Positions 32,034 to 41,785 are shown, numbered from the stretch's first letter. The stretch is DNA of 53,375 nt from Anaerolineaceae bacterium UBA6086 (GCA_002436005.1 DIXG01000018.1:1-53375), one strand, 5' to 3'. Made by a program: numbers and translations. Notes: generated from the sequence alone by a model not told the origin.

Positions 32034-35000
32034 ATGGATGAACGATCTTCCGATGAACAAGCTGAAGAACCGATCGATCAGGGAGTTAATGGGCAAGATC
32101 AGCCTGCTGAACCCCTGAACGAATCTGCTGATATCCTGGATGAGGCAGAAGAATCTGCTGAATCCGCCGAAATCAGAAAAGAATCATCTGCGCCGGTGTC
32201 CGATCTGGAGGATTCCATCACTGATGCTGAAGCTGAGACTGGCTTACCTCAGGAGGATGATTCGGAGTCCGTTTCTGAACCTGCTTCTGAGCCCGAACCT
32301 GATTCTGGGATTGAACCAGACAGTGAAGCGGCCGCTTCAGAGCTGACAAGGGTTTCAGAAACTGCCGGTGATCCTAACCTTGAAGGGGATTGGTGGGGTG
32401 ACATGCCATTTACCCCGATCGAATCTCTGGATGATGAAGATACACAGCCGATCCGGACAGAGCCAGCGGATGATGATTTGACGCGGGTCTCGCCGGTGAT
32501 CGCTTCCTCAGATTCTGATGAGGATACCCAAAAGGTTCCGGCTGTCCCAGGATCTTTCTACGAAGAAAATTTGGATGACATCCCAACCATTCCACCATCC
32601 CATGTGAATTCGGATTGGGTGCCTGAAAACCCCACTTTGCCAAAATATGTCAGTGAAGTGGATAAGCAAGCCACCCGCGTGACTCCAGCGGCTTACCAGC
32701 CCGCCCAGCGTAAACCCGATCCGGTGCCTTTTGAACAACCTCCATCGGCACGGGCGAGCGGGCAACAGGGGCAGCGCCCGGAGGGGCAGTCGCGCTCGGC
32801 GAAGCCTGCTCGCCCGGTCAAACCCAAGGATAAGAAAAAGAAAAAGAAAACACTGCTGAAAATTGCCATGGCGATTTTCTTCCTGCTCATTTTGGCGGCT
32901 TTGGTGCTGGGTTCGTATGTCATCTACCAGTACTTCCGGATCGCCTCGTCTTTACCGGACGTTGGCGAATTGCGTGAGGCGGCAGCTAAGTTTGAAACGA
33001 CACGGATTTTGGATAAGAATGGCAATCTCCTGTATGAGATTCTTGACCCAAATGCCGGGCGGCGAACCTATGTGTCGCTGGAAGATATCTCACCCTACTT
33101 AATTGCAGCCACGATCGCGACAGAAGACAAGGATTTTTACACCAATCCTGGGTTTGATATTTTTGGGATGACACGAGCACTCTGGCAAAACTATACTGCC
33201 GGTGAAATTCGATCCGGTGCATCCACCATCACACAGCAGTTAGCCCGGGGTTTGCTGATGGATCCTTCTGAACGGTACGAGCAATCTTATGAGCGCAAAG
33301 GGCGTGAAATTGTCCTGGCTTACGAAATCACCCGGAAGTATTCCAAAGAAGAGATCCTGGAACTTTATTTAAATGAAAACTTCTACGGCAATATGGCTTA
33401 TGGTGTCCAGGCGGCATCGGAGACCTACTTCAATACGGATGCAGCCTCGCTGAACCTGTGGCAGGCTTCCTTCCTGGCAGGTTTGCCCCAGGGACCTTCC
33501 ATTTATGATATCTACAGTAACCGGGATGCCACGTTGTACCGGCAGCGGTCTGTTCTCGTTTTGATGTATGAGCTGAGCGAAGAGCGCAATTGCATTGAGG
33601 TGGGAACAGGGCGACCGCCCATCTGTGTATCCTATACGGATGCCACCCAGGCGGGCATTGACCTGGCAAATTATAAGTTTCCTGAGCTTTCCTTCAACAT
33701 GCGTTACCCGCATTGGGTCGTTTATATTCAGTCCTTACTGGAAGAGCAATTTGACTCACAGACGATTTATCGCAGCGGGTTCACCGTCCATACTACGCTG
33801 GATCCCGACCTTCAGGATCAGGCACAGCGAATTGTTGCGAACCAGGTGGCGAACCTGGCTGGCAACAACGCCAGCAATGGTGCGTTGATTGCGATGGATC
33901 CTAACACCGGTGAGATTCTTGCCATGGTTGGATCGGCTGATTTTGACAATGCAGAGATTGACGGTCAGGTCAACATGGCGCTGACGAAGTCTCGTCAACC
34001 GGGCTCTGCAATCAAACCGCTGACCTATGTGGCTGCGTTTGAAAAGGGGTGGACCCCGTCCACATTGATTTGGGATGTGCCAACTGAATTTCCCCCATCG
34101 ACGGATCCTTTTGATACCAATCCGCCTTACAAGCCGGTTAACTATGATGGCAAATTTCACGGACCGGTGACGTTGCGATCTGCTCTGGCAAATTCCTACA
34201 ACATCCCGGCAGTTAAAACGTTGGAGTTTGTGGGGATTTATGACGACCCCGACACCCCTGTGGAAGAGGGCTTGATTGCCTTCGCCAAGCGTCTGGGCAT
34301 CACAAGCCTGACACGTGATGATTATGGGCTGTCGCTCACCCTGGGCGGCGGAGAAGTCAGCCTTGTCGAACTGACCTCTGCTTATGGTGTCTTTGCCAAC
34401 GAAGGTAGGAAAATGCCTGTTGTCGCCATCAGCAAAATTGTTGATCACACCGGGAATGTCGTTTATGCTTATGAACCTCCAAGCGGTGACCAGGTGATCC
34501 GGGTGGAACACGCTTATCTGATCTCGTCAATTCTTTCTGATACAAACGCCCGCATACCGATGTTTGGCACCAATCCTGTGATCAACCTGGCTTTCCCGGC
34601 TGCAGTGAAGACTGGAACAACCGATGATTTTCGCGATAACTGGACGGTGGGTTACACCCCCGACCTGGTGGTGGGTGCCTGGGTGGGAAACGCTGATTAC
34701 ACACCGATGACCAATACCTCAGGTCTCAGCGGTGCCGGTCCGATCTGGGCAGAATTTATGACCTATGGGATCAACATGCTTAAAGATGGTACACCTTCGT
34801 CCTTTGTTCGACCCAGCGGGATCATTGACCGGGTGATTTGCGCGGTATCCGGAACCGAGCCATCTGACTGGTGCCCGATGCAGCGCAGTGAGATCTTTGC
34901 TGCCGACCAGCCGCCCGCACCCAAATCTGAAGATCTGTGGAAGCGGGTAACGGTGGATACCTGGACAGGGTTTGCTGTTTCGGATGCCTGCGATGATTTT

Positions 35001-35630
35001 AGCGATGAAAAATTTGCCATCAATGTTAAGGATGAATGGGCGCAAAAGTGGCTGAAGGATGACCCCAACGGTCGGGCATGGGCTGAAGGTATGGGCTTTT
35101 CATCACCACTCTTCTTTGTGCCCAGGCGAGCCTGTCGTGCTGATGACCCACGACCCATCATTAACCTTACCGGGATTTCGGAAGGTCAGGAGATTAAGAC
35201 CAGTCCATTAGTTGTGACCGGAATGATCACCGCCACCGAGAATTTTGACTATTATCGCATTGAGTGGGGGCGCGGGGCGGAACCCGTGAACTGGAAAGTG
35301 CTGGTGGATAATCAGCGGAAACCGCAGGAAACACCAGGCGAATTGTTTGAGTGGAACCTGGAGGAGATTAAGCCAGGCATCCTGACTTTGAAGATCTACA
35401 TGCACAGCACAGAAGATACCTATGCAGAAAAATTGATTTCTTTCAATCTTCAGCTGCCAACGCCCACACCAACAGAGACCCCTACACCTACGGAAACCCC
35501 CACGCCCACGTTGACCCCGACGGAGACCAGCACGCCAACCAACACCTTCACGCCGACAGCGACGGAGACTTTACCCCCACCGGAAAACACCGCCACCCCA
35601 ACGCCGACAAATTCGGCAACGCCTGAATAG
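32034..35630 (+). CDS. Class A penicillin-binding protein (PBP1A-type) with long acidic head
   Basis: 1198 residues from the ATG at 32034 (GGAG nine bases upstream); ATGs at 32016 and 32019 are alternatives. Residues 1-250 are disordered, rich in Glu, Asp, Ser and Pro, and cytoplasmic. A basic PRPVKPKDKKKKKK stretch precedes the membrane anchor (~275-300). The glycosyltransferase (GT51) follows with ATEDKDFY near residue 362 and GASTITQQLARGL. The transpeptidase has Ser658-x-x-Lys661 (SAIK), Ser721-Tyr-Asn and Lys859-Thr-Gly-Thr, so both activities look intact. A beta-sandwich module (~1050-1140) and a Thr/Pro-rich tail end the protein. It polymerises and cross-links peptidoglycan. Its end is 6 bases from the convergent 763-residue gene. 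Confidence 0.92.
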   Translation: MDERSSDEQAEEPIDQGVNGQDQPAEPLNESADILDEAEESAESAEIRKESSAPVSDLEDSITDAEAETGLPQEDDSESVSEPASEPEPDSGIEPDSEAAASELTRVSETAGDPNLEGDWWGDMPFTPIESLDDEDTQPIRTEPADDDLTRVSPVIASSDSDEDTQKVPAVPGSFYEENLDDIPTIPPSHVNSDWVPENPTLPKYVSEVDKQATRVTPAAYQPAQRKPDPVPFEQPPSARASGQQGQRPEGQSRSAKPARPVKPKDKKKKKKTLLKIAMAIFFLLILAALVLGSYVIYQYFRIASSLPDVGELREAAAKFETTRILDKNGNLLYEILDPNAGRRTYVSLEDISPYLIAATIATEDKDFYTNPGFDIFGMTRALWQNYTAGEIRSGASTITQQLARGLLMDPSERYEQSYERKGREIVLAYEITRKYSKEEILELYLNENFYGNMAYGVQAASETYFNTDAASLNLWQASFLAGLPQGPSIYDIYSNRDATLYRQRSVLVLMYELSEERNCIEVGTGRPPICVSYTDATQAGIDLANYKFPELSFNMRYPHWVVYIQSLLEEQFDSQTIYRSGFTVHTTLDPDLQDQAQRIVANQVANLAGNNASNGALIAMDPNTGEILAMVGSADFDNAEIDGQVNMALTKSRQPGSAIKPLTYVAAFEKGWTPSTLIWDVPTEFPPSTDPFDTNPPYKPVNYDGKFHGPVTLRSALANSYNIPAVKTLEFVGIYDDPDTPVEEGLIAFAKRLGITSLTRDDYGLSLTLGGGEVSLVELTSAYGVFANEGRKMPVVAISKIVDHTGNVVYAYEPPSGDQVIRVEHAYLISSILSDTNARIPMFGTNPVINLAFPAAVKTGTTDDFRDNWTVGYTPDLVVGAWVGNADYTPMTNTSGLSGAGPIWAEFMTYGINMLKDGTPSSFVRPSGIIDRVICAVSGTEPSDWCPMQRSEIFAADQPPAPKSEDLWKRVTVDTWTGFAVSDACDDFSDEKFAINVKDEWAQKWLKDDPNGRAWAEGMGFSSPLFFVPRRACRADDPRPIINLTGISEGQEIKTSPLVVTGMITATENFDYYRIEWGRGAEPVNWKVLVDNQRKPQETPGELFEWNLEEIKPGILTLKIYMHSTEDTYAEKLISFNLQLPTPTPTETPTPTETPTPTLTPTETSTPTNTFTPTATETLPPPENTATPTPTNSATPE

Positions 35631-35636
35631 CTGCGA

Positions 35637-37928
35637 TCAGAACAAAGCCAGCTGGGATGAGCGGTATTCAGGTGGGTCTGCCTGGATCTGCTCCAGGAAT
35701 AGATCCCGGGAAAGCAGTGGATTTGCTGCCAGGTCCCTGATCAGGCGAAATTTTACAACAAGGTAATCGCGATCCAATTTCTCTTTGAGAAGCGGATCGC
35801 GTTCCTGTTTAAAGGCCAGGAGGTTTGCACGGCTGCCAGGCAGTATCAGAAGGTGATATTGTGCATCGGGCGTGGATTTTTGGAGATGTCTGGAGATAAT
35901 GGCAGATGAAAAGATGTGGATGCTGAACACCGGGGATGGGTTTCCCTGTTCAAACCACAAAATTGGATCTCCCTCATTCACTTTGAAGTTTAGTTTCTCG
36001 GCGATTGCAGAAAGGGACTGTTTGAGATCGTTGATATCCGCGTTTCTGATGGCGGGATATTCCGTTTCTCTCAGCTGCCAGAGATGTTCCTCCGGGTTCA
36101 TCAGCTCAGCGTAGGATTCGAGACAATTCAGGATGGTCAGATCCTGGGGGGTGTGAAGCCCGGGAAATGCCTGGAAAAGGGCTGCTTTGAGGGTGGATGC
36201 GGTGGTGGTGGTATTCTCAATCAGGTGTCGGACGATGAATTCTTCAACACGATCAATCAGCGGAGGTGCTGCACCTGATGGATCTTTGATCCACCATTCG
36301 CCCGTTTCCAGTGAGGTCGATCCGCTTGAGATTCGAACCAGCAGATCAGCATTTTGCAGGATGTTCTCGATCCATTTTTGGGTTTCTGAGGTGGATTGAT
36401 GCCGGTTTTGCATGAAAATATCCAGCGCCAGCTGGTTTTCGTGGGCTAACCCTGTCACAATGGCGGTGTGGAGTGCTTGAAAATCGGCAGGTTCCCCTTT
36501 TTCTTCCAGATAGTTTCGCATTTTAAGCTCTGCAGCCTGGTGGGCTTCTGCTGGTTGGACGTGAGCGATCTGGTGCGGTGTCCAGGTGCATTGCGCAATC
36601 TGGTCATCTCTGGATTGTGCAAAGGTGCTTAATTGGAAGCCAGCTTCGTTTGCTGCAAGCAGTGCCGCAAGCAGCAGAAGCGGTTCGTTTTCAGCCACCA
36701 GTCCCCAAAACTTCATTCCCGGGTGATAAATATCCTGGATCGTCTCAAATACACTTTTGAGTGCATTGGAATGCCAGTTCCAATCATAACGCTGCCTGGC
36801 GAGCACCTGGCGGATGGGGGTGACGGCATCTTGCCCCCAAATCCAGCCTGTCCACAGTGCTGAGAGTGTCCAGAAGGCCTGGTTAGGCCTTGGAAGTACT
36901 GTCAGGACAGCCGCAACCCTGGCACCTGATCCATCGGCACCTAATGTATTGGTACCAGCCGCATCGGCATTAGCCGCTAGGTCAGGTTTATCCGCAAGAT
37001 CCAGTTCTTTGACCCTGCCTTTAAAGCGGAAAATGCCCGTAGCGTTCTGCTTGCGTTCTTCCCAATCTATGACTGGAATGGGTGTGCTAATCACCTGCCA
37101 TGTTTGAATGGCTTCTTCCATTGCCTTCCAGAGGTTCTTCTCACGAAAAACGGATGGTACGACGATTTGGCGCGGGCGTTCACGAGGTGTGGGGTAAGCC
37201 CACAGGGTGTTGCCCTGATCGGCTGCGGAGAGAATCAGGGCTGTCAGCAGTTCTCTCCTACGGGGAGATTGTTCCAGGCTGTCCAGTTTATTGATAATGG
37301 TTTGCAGGATGATGATTGGGCGAGCGGGATAGGCGTTCAGTGCGTTCTCAACCTGTTCCCTGAGTGGATCGTCACGGCTGGCAATGCGGTTGAGCGCACG
37401 CGCCTGGTGCAGTTGAACCGCCGGGATCGGTGCCAGGCTTTCAATCGCTTCGGCAGTGAGCAGCTGTTCACCGCGTGCACCGCAGTGCGGGCATGCAATA
37501 ATTGCGGCATAGGGCTGTGCTGACCCTTTTTTCCAGATGAAGGCCTCTGCCTCAACCTGGCGACGGCAGTCCACGCAGTTCACAAAATACAAACTGCGAA
37601 TGTAGGGTTCCATCCGATCGTCACCTTTGGTGGAAGTTGCCAAATCTTGCAAAGCTGCCACCAGTTCATCCTTTTGTGGGGCGCTTGCCAGCACTTTCAG
37701 TAAAAAAGCGTGAATGGGGTTATTAACGGTGACAATGATTGAGAAACCTGCCGCTGCGATTTCAATTGGCAGCAAGGGGTTGAAGCCAAAGGGATCAAGG
37801 ATCAGTTCGCCAGGGTTGAGATTTTCGCGGCACCATTTGACTGCCATTCCCCTCGGAATAGGCGGCAAAAATCGTCCGAGCGGCAGATCGGGGGGAGGTT
37901 CGCTTCCAATGGTGTAGGGCACATTCAC
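35637..37928 (-). CDS. Zinc-ribbon DNA-methylase-like protein, catalytic motif degenerate
   Basis: 763 residues, start GTG 37928 behind AAGGAAGGAA. The N-terminus has the layout of a zinc-ribbon (DUF1156-type) DNA methylase: LPPIPRGMAVKWC, then the SAM motif region GELILDPFGFNPLLPIEIAAAG near residue 40, where active enzymes read DPFxGxGT. A zinc ribbon follows near residues 117-148 (CVDC ... CPHC). Where the catalytic (S/D)PPY would be (~residues 340-365), the sequence reads TVLPRPNQAFWTLSALW. The last ~250 residues are not recognised. It is 95 bases after the GH13 gene. The fold assignment is moderate; the loss of the catalytic motif is directly visible if the alignment is right. Confidence 0.6.
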   Translation of the reverse strand: MNVPYTIGSEPPPDLPLGRFLPPIPRGMAVKWCRENLNPGELILDPFGFNPLLPIEIAAAGFSIIVTVNNPIHAFLLKVLASAPQKDELVAALQDLATSTKGDDRMEPYIRSLYFVNCVDCRRQVEAEAFIWKKGSAQPYAAIIACPHCGARGEQLLTAEAIESLAPIPAVQLHQARALNRIASRDDPLREQVENALNAYPARPIIILQTIINKLDSLEQSPRRRELLTALILSAADQGNTLWAYPTPRERPRQIVVPSVFREKNLWKAMEEAIQTWQVISTPIPVIDWEERKQNATGIFRFKGRVKELDLADKPDLAANADAAGTNTLGADGSGARVAAVLTVLPRPNQAFWTLSALWTGWIWGQDAVTPIRQVLARQRYDWNWHSNALKSVFETIQDIYHPGMKFWGLVAENEPLLLLAALLAANEAGFQLSTFAQSRDDQIAQCTWTPHQIAHVQPAEAHQAAELKMRNYLEEKGEPADFQALHTAIVTGLAHENQLALDIFMQNRHQSTSETQKWIENILQNADLLVRISSGSTSLETGEWWIKDPSGAAPPLIDRVEEFIVRHLIENTTTTASTLKAALFQAFPGLHTPQDLTILNCLESYAELMNPEEHLWQLRETEYPAIRNADINDLKQSLSAIAEKLNFKVNEGDPILWFEQGNPSPVFSIHIFSSAIISRHLQKSTPDAQYHLLILPGSRANLLAFKQERDPLLKEKLDRDYLVVKFRLIRDLAANPLLSRDLFLEQIQADPPEYRSSQLALF

Positions 37929-38023
37929 CGAACGGTTCCTTCCTTCCGGTTGTTCGATGTGAGGTCACAAAATGCCAGAAGCTGAGGTGCCAGGCAGTTT
38001 ATTAAAAGGCAGTCAGATCCAGA

Positions 38024-39601
38024 TCAAGCCGCAGCCTTCAAGATCGATACCTGGTAAGGGGCTAATTTGAGCGACTCTACAACTGTGGCATCTTCCATTA
38101 ACGACTGCCAGCTGCCCTCAGGTAGATTAAATTCAGCTTCGCGGATGGAAAAATTGAGGATCACAATCACGCGTTCATCCTCAAACTGTCGTTGATAAGC
38201 CAGCACTTGGTGTGGATCTTCGGTCAATGGCGTGAAATCGCCGCGCTGCAGGGCGGGTGACGATTTGCGAACTGCAACGATCTTCTTGAAGAAGTTCAGG
38301 ATGGATTGCGGGTCAGATGCCTGCTGCTCCACATTTCGCGATGCATAATTGTCATTCACAGGCAGCCAGGGGGCCACTTCAGAGAAGCCCGCATTTTTAT
38401 CCTCGGTCCACTGCATGGGTGCCCGGCAGCCATCGCGTCCTTTGTTCAAGGGCCAAAAACGCTTACCAATGGAATCTTTGACATCTTCCTTCTTGCGGAT
38501 TGGAATATCGCGTAAGCCGATTTCTTCCCCATAATACACGAAGGGTGTCCCTTTGAGGGTGAGCAGCATTGCCAGGGCAACCTTTGCCCGGCGGTCGTCC
38601 TCGCCAAAGCTGTAGCGTGTGGCTGCTCGCTTCATATCATGATTGCTGAGGAAATTATTTGGCCAGGCATCTTCGGAGAGTGCCCCATACCACTTTTGGA
38701 CTGAATCGAGGAACCGTTTTGGATGCCAGCGGTTGCCTGCAAAATCGAAATTGAATGCGGCGTGGAGTTTGTTTTCTCCGCAGTATGATGCAGTCAGTTT
38801 GGGATCAGCCAAGAAAGTTTCTCCCACCACATAGGTCTCTTTGAATTGATCCAATATCGACCTGATATCTCCCAGCAGGGGATACATCTCAGGCTGAGAC
38901 ACATCATAAATGTGCTGCTGCCTATCAAAGGCACGAATGCCAAATTTTGGCGGGTTATCTTTCAGGTCCGGGTCTTTGAAGTAGGCATTAAAAACATCCA
39001 GCCTGAAGCCATCCACGCCCTTCTTCAGCCAGAAGCGAAACACATCCAGCATGGCTTCCCTTACCTTGGGGTTGCGCCAGTTCACGTCAGGTTGTTCCTC
39101 ATAAAACATGTGGTAGTAATACTGACCGAGCTCTGGGTCAAACTTCCAGCCTGACCCGCCAAAAATTGCCTGCCAGTTATTGGGTGGGTCTCCGTTTGGT
39201 TTTGGGTCACGCCAAAGGTAGTAATCGTGATATGGATTCTCTTTTGTTTTCTTTGATTCAATGAACCATTGGTGCTGGTCGGAAGTGTGGTTTAAGACCA
39301 GGTCGAGGATGATGTGAATGTCTCGCTTTTTGGCTTCCTTCACCAGCATCTCAAAATCTTCCATGGTGCCAAACTTGGGGTCCATTTCTATATAGTTGGC
39401 AACATCATAGCCATAATCGACATCGGGCGAAGGGTAGATGGGGGAGAGCCAGATGGCATCCACCCCAAGGGCTTGCAGATAATCCAGCTTACTGATGATG
39501 CCTTGCAGGTCTCCGATGCCATCGTTGTTCGAATCGGCAAAGGAACGGGGATAGATTTGATAGATAATGCCATCACGCCACCAGAGAAAACTTTTTTTCA
39601 T
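38024..39601 (-). CDS. GH13 alpha-glucosidase
   Basis: 525 residues, cytoplasmic. The four GH13 regions are present: DLVLNHTS, GFRLDVFNAY with the nucleophile Asp near residue 205, GETF with the acid Glu near 262, and FLSNHD near 330. The N-terminus WWRDGIIYQIYPRSFADSN and DSPIYPSP-like loop place it with oligo-1,6-/alpha-glucosidases acting on short alpha-glucosides such as maltose, isomaltose or sucrose; the exact linkage cannot be read. GGGG-type ribosome site before the ATG and a near-consensus promoter 40 bases upstream. Confidence 0.93.
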   Translation of the reverse strand: MKKSFLWWRDGIIYQIYPRSFADSNNDGIGDLQGIISKLDYLQALGVDAIWLSPIYPSPDVDYGYDVANYIEMDPKFGTMEDFEMLVKEAKKRDIHIILDLVLNHTSDQHQWFIESKKTKENPYHDYYLWRDPKPNGDPPNNWQAIFGGSGWKFDPELGQYYYHMFYEEQPDVNWRNPKVREAMLDVFRFWLKKGVDGFRLDVFNAYFKDPDLKDNPPKFGIRAFDRQQHIYDVSQPEMYPLLGDIRSILDQFKETYVVGETFLADPKLTASYCGENKLHAAFNFDFAGNRWHPKRFLDSVQKWYGALSEDAWPNNFLSNHDMKRAATRYSFGEDDRRAKVALAMLLTLKGTPFVYYGEEIGLRDIPIRKKEDVKDSIGKRFWPLNKGRDGCRAPMQWTEDKNAGFSEVAPWLPVNDNYASRNVEQQASDPQSILNFFKKIVAVRKSSPALQRGDFTPLTEDPHQVLAYQRQFEDERVIVILNFSIREAEFNLPEGSWQSLMEDATVVESLKLAPYQVSILKAAA

Positions 39602-39642
39602 TCAAGAGCCCCTTTCAAAACTTGTTGCGGAAAGATATGTCT

Positions 39643-39671
39643 ATTATATTAGATTAATGTCATCCTGACAA
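39643..39671 (-). promoter_or_regulatory. Promoter of the GH13 gene
   Basis: On the - strand, TTGTCA (plus 39666-39671), a 17-base spacer and a perfect TATAAT (plus 39643-39648). It fires away from the nusA promoter, which lies about 75 bases to the right. Confidence 0.75.
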
Positions 39672-39744
39672 AAACAATCTGCAATCTGAAGGGGAATTTA
39701 CTCACAAATCCCGGTCTAATTCAGTTAAAATGAAGCCAGATATC

Positions 39745-39773
39745 TTGCACCTCGCTTTGTTATGTGCTAGAAT
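39745..39773 (+). promoter_or_regulatory. Promoter of the nusA-infB operon
   Basis: TTGCAC (39745-39750), a 17-base spacer and TAGAAT (39768-39773) preceded by TGC. The predicted start of transcription near 39780 gives a leader of about 105 bases before nusA. Confidence 0.75.
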
Positions 39774-39821
39774 CACTGTTGAGTTGATAAGCTTTGGCTT
39801 ATTCTTCATACCCTTTACGTC

Positions 39822-39846
39822 GAAAAGTGGGTGCCCCCCACTTTTC
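39822..39846 (+). promoter_or_regulatory. Leader hairpin before nusA
   Basis: GAAAAGTGGG and CCCACTTTTC form a perfect 10-bp stem around a 5-base loop, followed by TTTG. It lies midway in the nusA leader, 40 bases before the ATG. Similar AAAAGTGGGC...GCCCACTTTT hairpins precede rimP-nusA operons in other bacteria, as I recall, and are thought to be attenuators. Here it precedes nusA directly. Confidence 0.75.
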
Positions 39847-39886
39847 TTTGTATCAAGCAAGATTAGTTTTATGGAGTAAGTGGCAA

Positions 39887-41785
39887 ATGAAAAGTGAATT
39901 CGCACTGGCATTTAACGAGGTTGTGGAAGATCGACAGCTATCTAAAGACGTGATCTTAGAGGCTCTCGAATCTGCAATGGTTTCTGCCTATCGCCGAGCC
40001 GTGAACGCATCAAGTGCGCAGCTGGTTGAAGCGAAGTTCGATATGGACTCTGGGGAAGTGTTGATCTTTGTGGAAAAGGAAGTTGTGGAAGATGTTCAAA
40101 ATCCGGGCACTGAGGTTTTGTTGAGCGAAGCCCAAAAGGTGGATCCGGAGGCGCAGCTGGGGGATATGGTTGTTGTTGAAGATACACCAGAGGACTTTGG
40201 CCGGGTGGCTGCCCAAACGGCGCGCCAGGTAATTCAGCAGCGAATCCGAGAGGCTGAACGCGAAATTCAGATGGATTATTTTGAGAAACAGGTTGGAGAA
40301 ATCGTCAGCGGTGTTGTCCAATCCGTGAACAGCAGCAAGGCGACCATTGGCCTGGATAAAAAGGCAGAAGGCAGGATGCTGCGCAAGGACATGATCCCAA
40401 GGGAGCGCCTGCGCGTGCATGATCGCATTCGCTGTTTGATCTATGATGTCAAAGACAGCCCACGCGGTCCTGAAATTTATCTCTCTCGGGCACATCGCAA
40501 TTTCTTACGGCGACTGCTGGAGAATGAAGTCCCTGAAATTTATCATGGTATCGTTGAGATCCGTTCTATTGCAAGAGAGCCCGGACAGCGGGCAAAAGTG
40601 GCTGTCTCTGCAACCCAGCAGGGAATTGACCCGGTTGGCGCGTGTGTTGGTGTGCGCGGCGTGCGCATTCAAGCGATTGTGCGTGAGCTGAGCGATGAAA
40701 AAATCGATGTGATCGAGTGGAGTAACGATGCGGCTTCCTTTATTGCCAAGGCGATCAGCCCGGCAAGAGTGATCGGTGTGTATTTGACCGAATCTGAGGA
40801 AGAGGGCAATACAGCCACCGTGGTTGTGCCTGAAGATCAGCTCTCGCTTGCTATCGGTCGTGATGGACAAAATGCACGCTTGGCTGCCAAGCTGACCGGC
40901 TGGCGGATTGACATTAAGAGCCAGGTGGAAGCAGCGACTGAGGCACTGCACAAATTGAAGGAAGATCCTGCTTACGCTGAAATGGCTGTGCGTGAGGCGG
41001 AAGCCATGGAAAAAATCGCCATCATGCTTGAAAAGAAAGCGGAAGGGCGACCGCTGCCGCCTGAAGATTACGATTTTATGTCGAGCTTCATCGATCGCGT
41101 TGAGCGTCGGCTCGAAAAGCAGCGCCGGGAAGAAGATCTGGAAGAAAAACGCCGACATGAAGAAGCATTGGCAACAGTGCCGCCATTAACCTTTGAAATC
41201 GATATCCTGGATGTGGACCTGCCAGAACATATTTTATTCATTCTGCAAGAAGGCGGGATGGACACACTGGGAGACCTGGTGCTCCAGATGCGCCTTGATC
41301 CTGATCGGATCCTGGCTTTGAATGGCGTTGGGCCAAAATCATTTGAGCAGATCTCTCAACTGGTTGAACCGCTGCGGCTGACCCCTGAACAGCAAGATAT
41401 GCTCCAGGAGGCACAGGCTGCGGAAGAACGCGTTCTCGAAGCTGAACCTATCATTGAGACTGTGCCAGAAGCAGCAGAAGAAGAACAAGCTGCTGAAGCC
41501 GTCGAAGAAGAGGCGCCGGAAATGGCTGAGGAAGAAGTCACTGCTGAATTTGTGGTAGAACAAGCAGCCCCCAAAGCGCCGGCAGCAGAAAAGGCGGAAG
41601 AGGAAAGTCCGGAAGAGGATTTTGATAAGCTCTTCTCATACGACGCGAAAAAATATGGGTATTTCCAACCAGAAAAAGCAAAGTTTGAGCCTGAAGAGGA
41701 AGTACCTGCCAAACCGGCCAAGAAGAAGAAGTCGAAGAAACGACGACCCATGGTCGATGATGTTGATGAATGGGAAGAATGGTAG
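39887..41785 (+). CDS. nusA: Transcription termination/antitermination factor NusA
   Basis: 632 residues from the ATG at 39887 (GGAG upstream); the frame is open 31 codons further up through the leader hairpin, which is surely not coding. Order: N-terminal RNAP-binding domain (FALAFNEVVEDRQL), S1 domain (~135-200, GEIVSGVVQSVN), KH1 and KH2 (IDPVGACVGVRGVRIQAI, LAIGRDGQNARLAAKL), a helical linker and a helix-hairpin-helix unit (LNGVGPKSFEQI, ~480). The last ~110 residues are an acidic Glu/Ala tract ending in KPAKKKKSKKRR, an addition to the common ~350-500 residue form. NusA controls pausing, termination and antitermination. Confidence 0.97.
   Translation: MKSEFALAFNEVVEDRQLSKDVILEALESAMVSAYRRAVNASSAQLVEAKFDMDSGEVLIFVEKEVVEDVQNPGTEVLLSEAQKVDPEAQLGDMVVVEDTPEDFGRVAAQTARQVIQQRIREAEREIQMDYFEKQVGEIVSGVVQSVNSSKATIGLDKKAEGRMLRKDMIPRERLRVHDRIRCLIYDVKDSPRGPEIYLSRAHRNFLRRLLENEVPEIYHGIVEIRSIAREPGQRAKVAVSATQQGIDPVGACVGVRGVRIQAIVRELSDEKIDVIEWSNDAASFIAKAISPARVIGVYLTESEEEGNTATVVVPEDQLSLAIGRDGQNARLAAKLTGWRIDIKSQVEAATEALHKLKEDPAYAEMAVREAEAMEKIAIMLEKKAEGRPLPPEDYDFMSSFIDRVERRLEKQRREEDLEEKRRHEEALATVPPLTFEIDILDVDLPEHILFILQEGGMDTLGDLVLQMRLDPDRILALNGVGPKSFEQISQLVEPLRLTPEQQDMLQEAQAAEERVLEAEPIIETVPEAAEEEQAAEAVEEEAPEMAEEEVTAEFVVEQAAPKAPAAEKAEEESPEEDFDKLFSYDAKKYGYFQPEKAKFEPEEEVPAKPAKKKKSKKRRPMVDDVDEWEEW

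Noticed and set aside
33756..34511. 251-codon - strand frame
   Set aside because: Antisense of the PBP transpeptidase, whose motifs are intact on the + strand.
40505..41158. 217-codon - strand frame
   Set aside because: Antisense of nusA KH domains.
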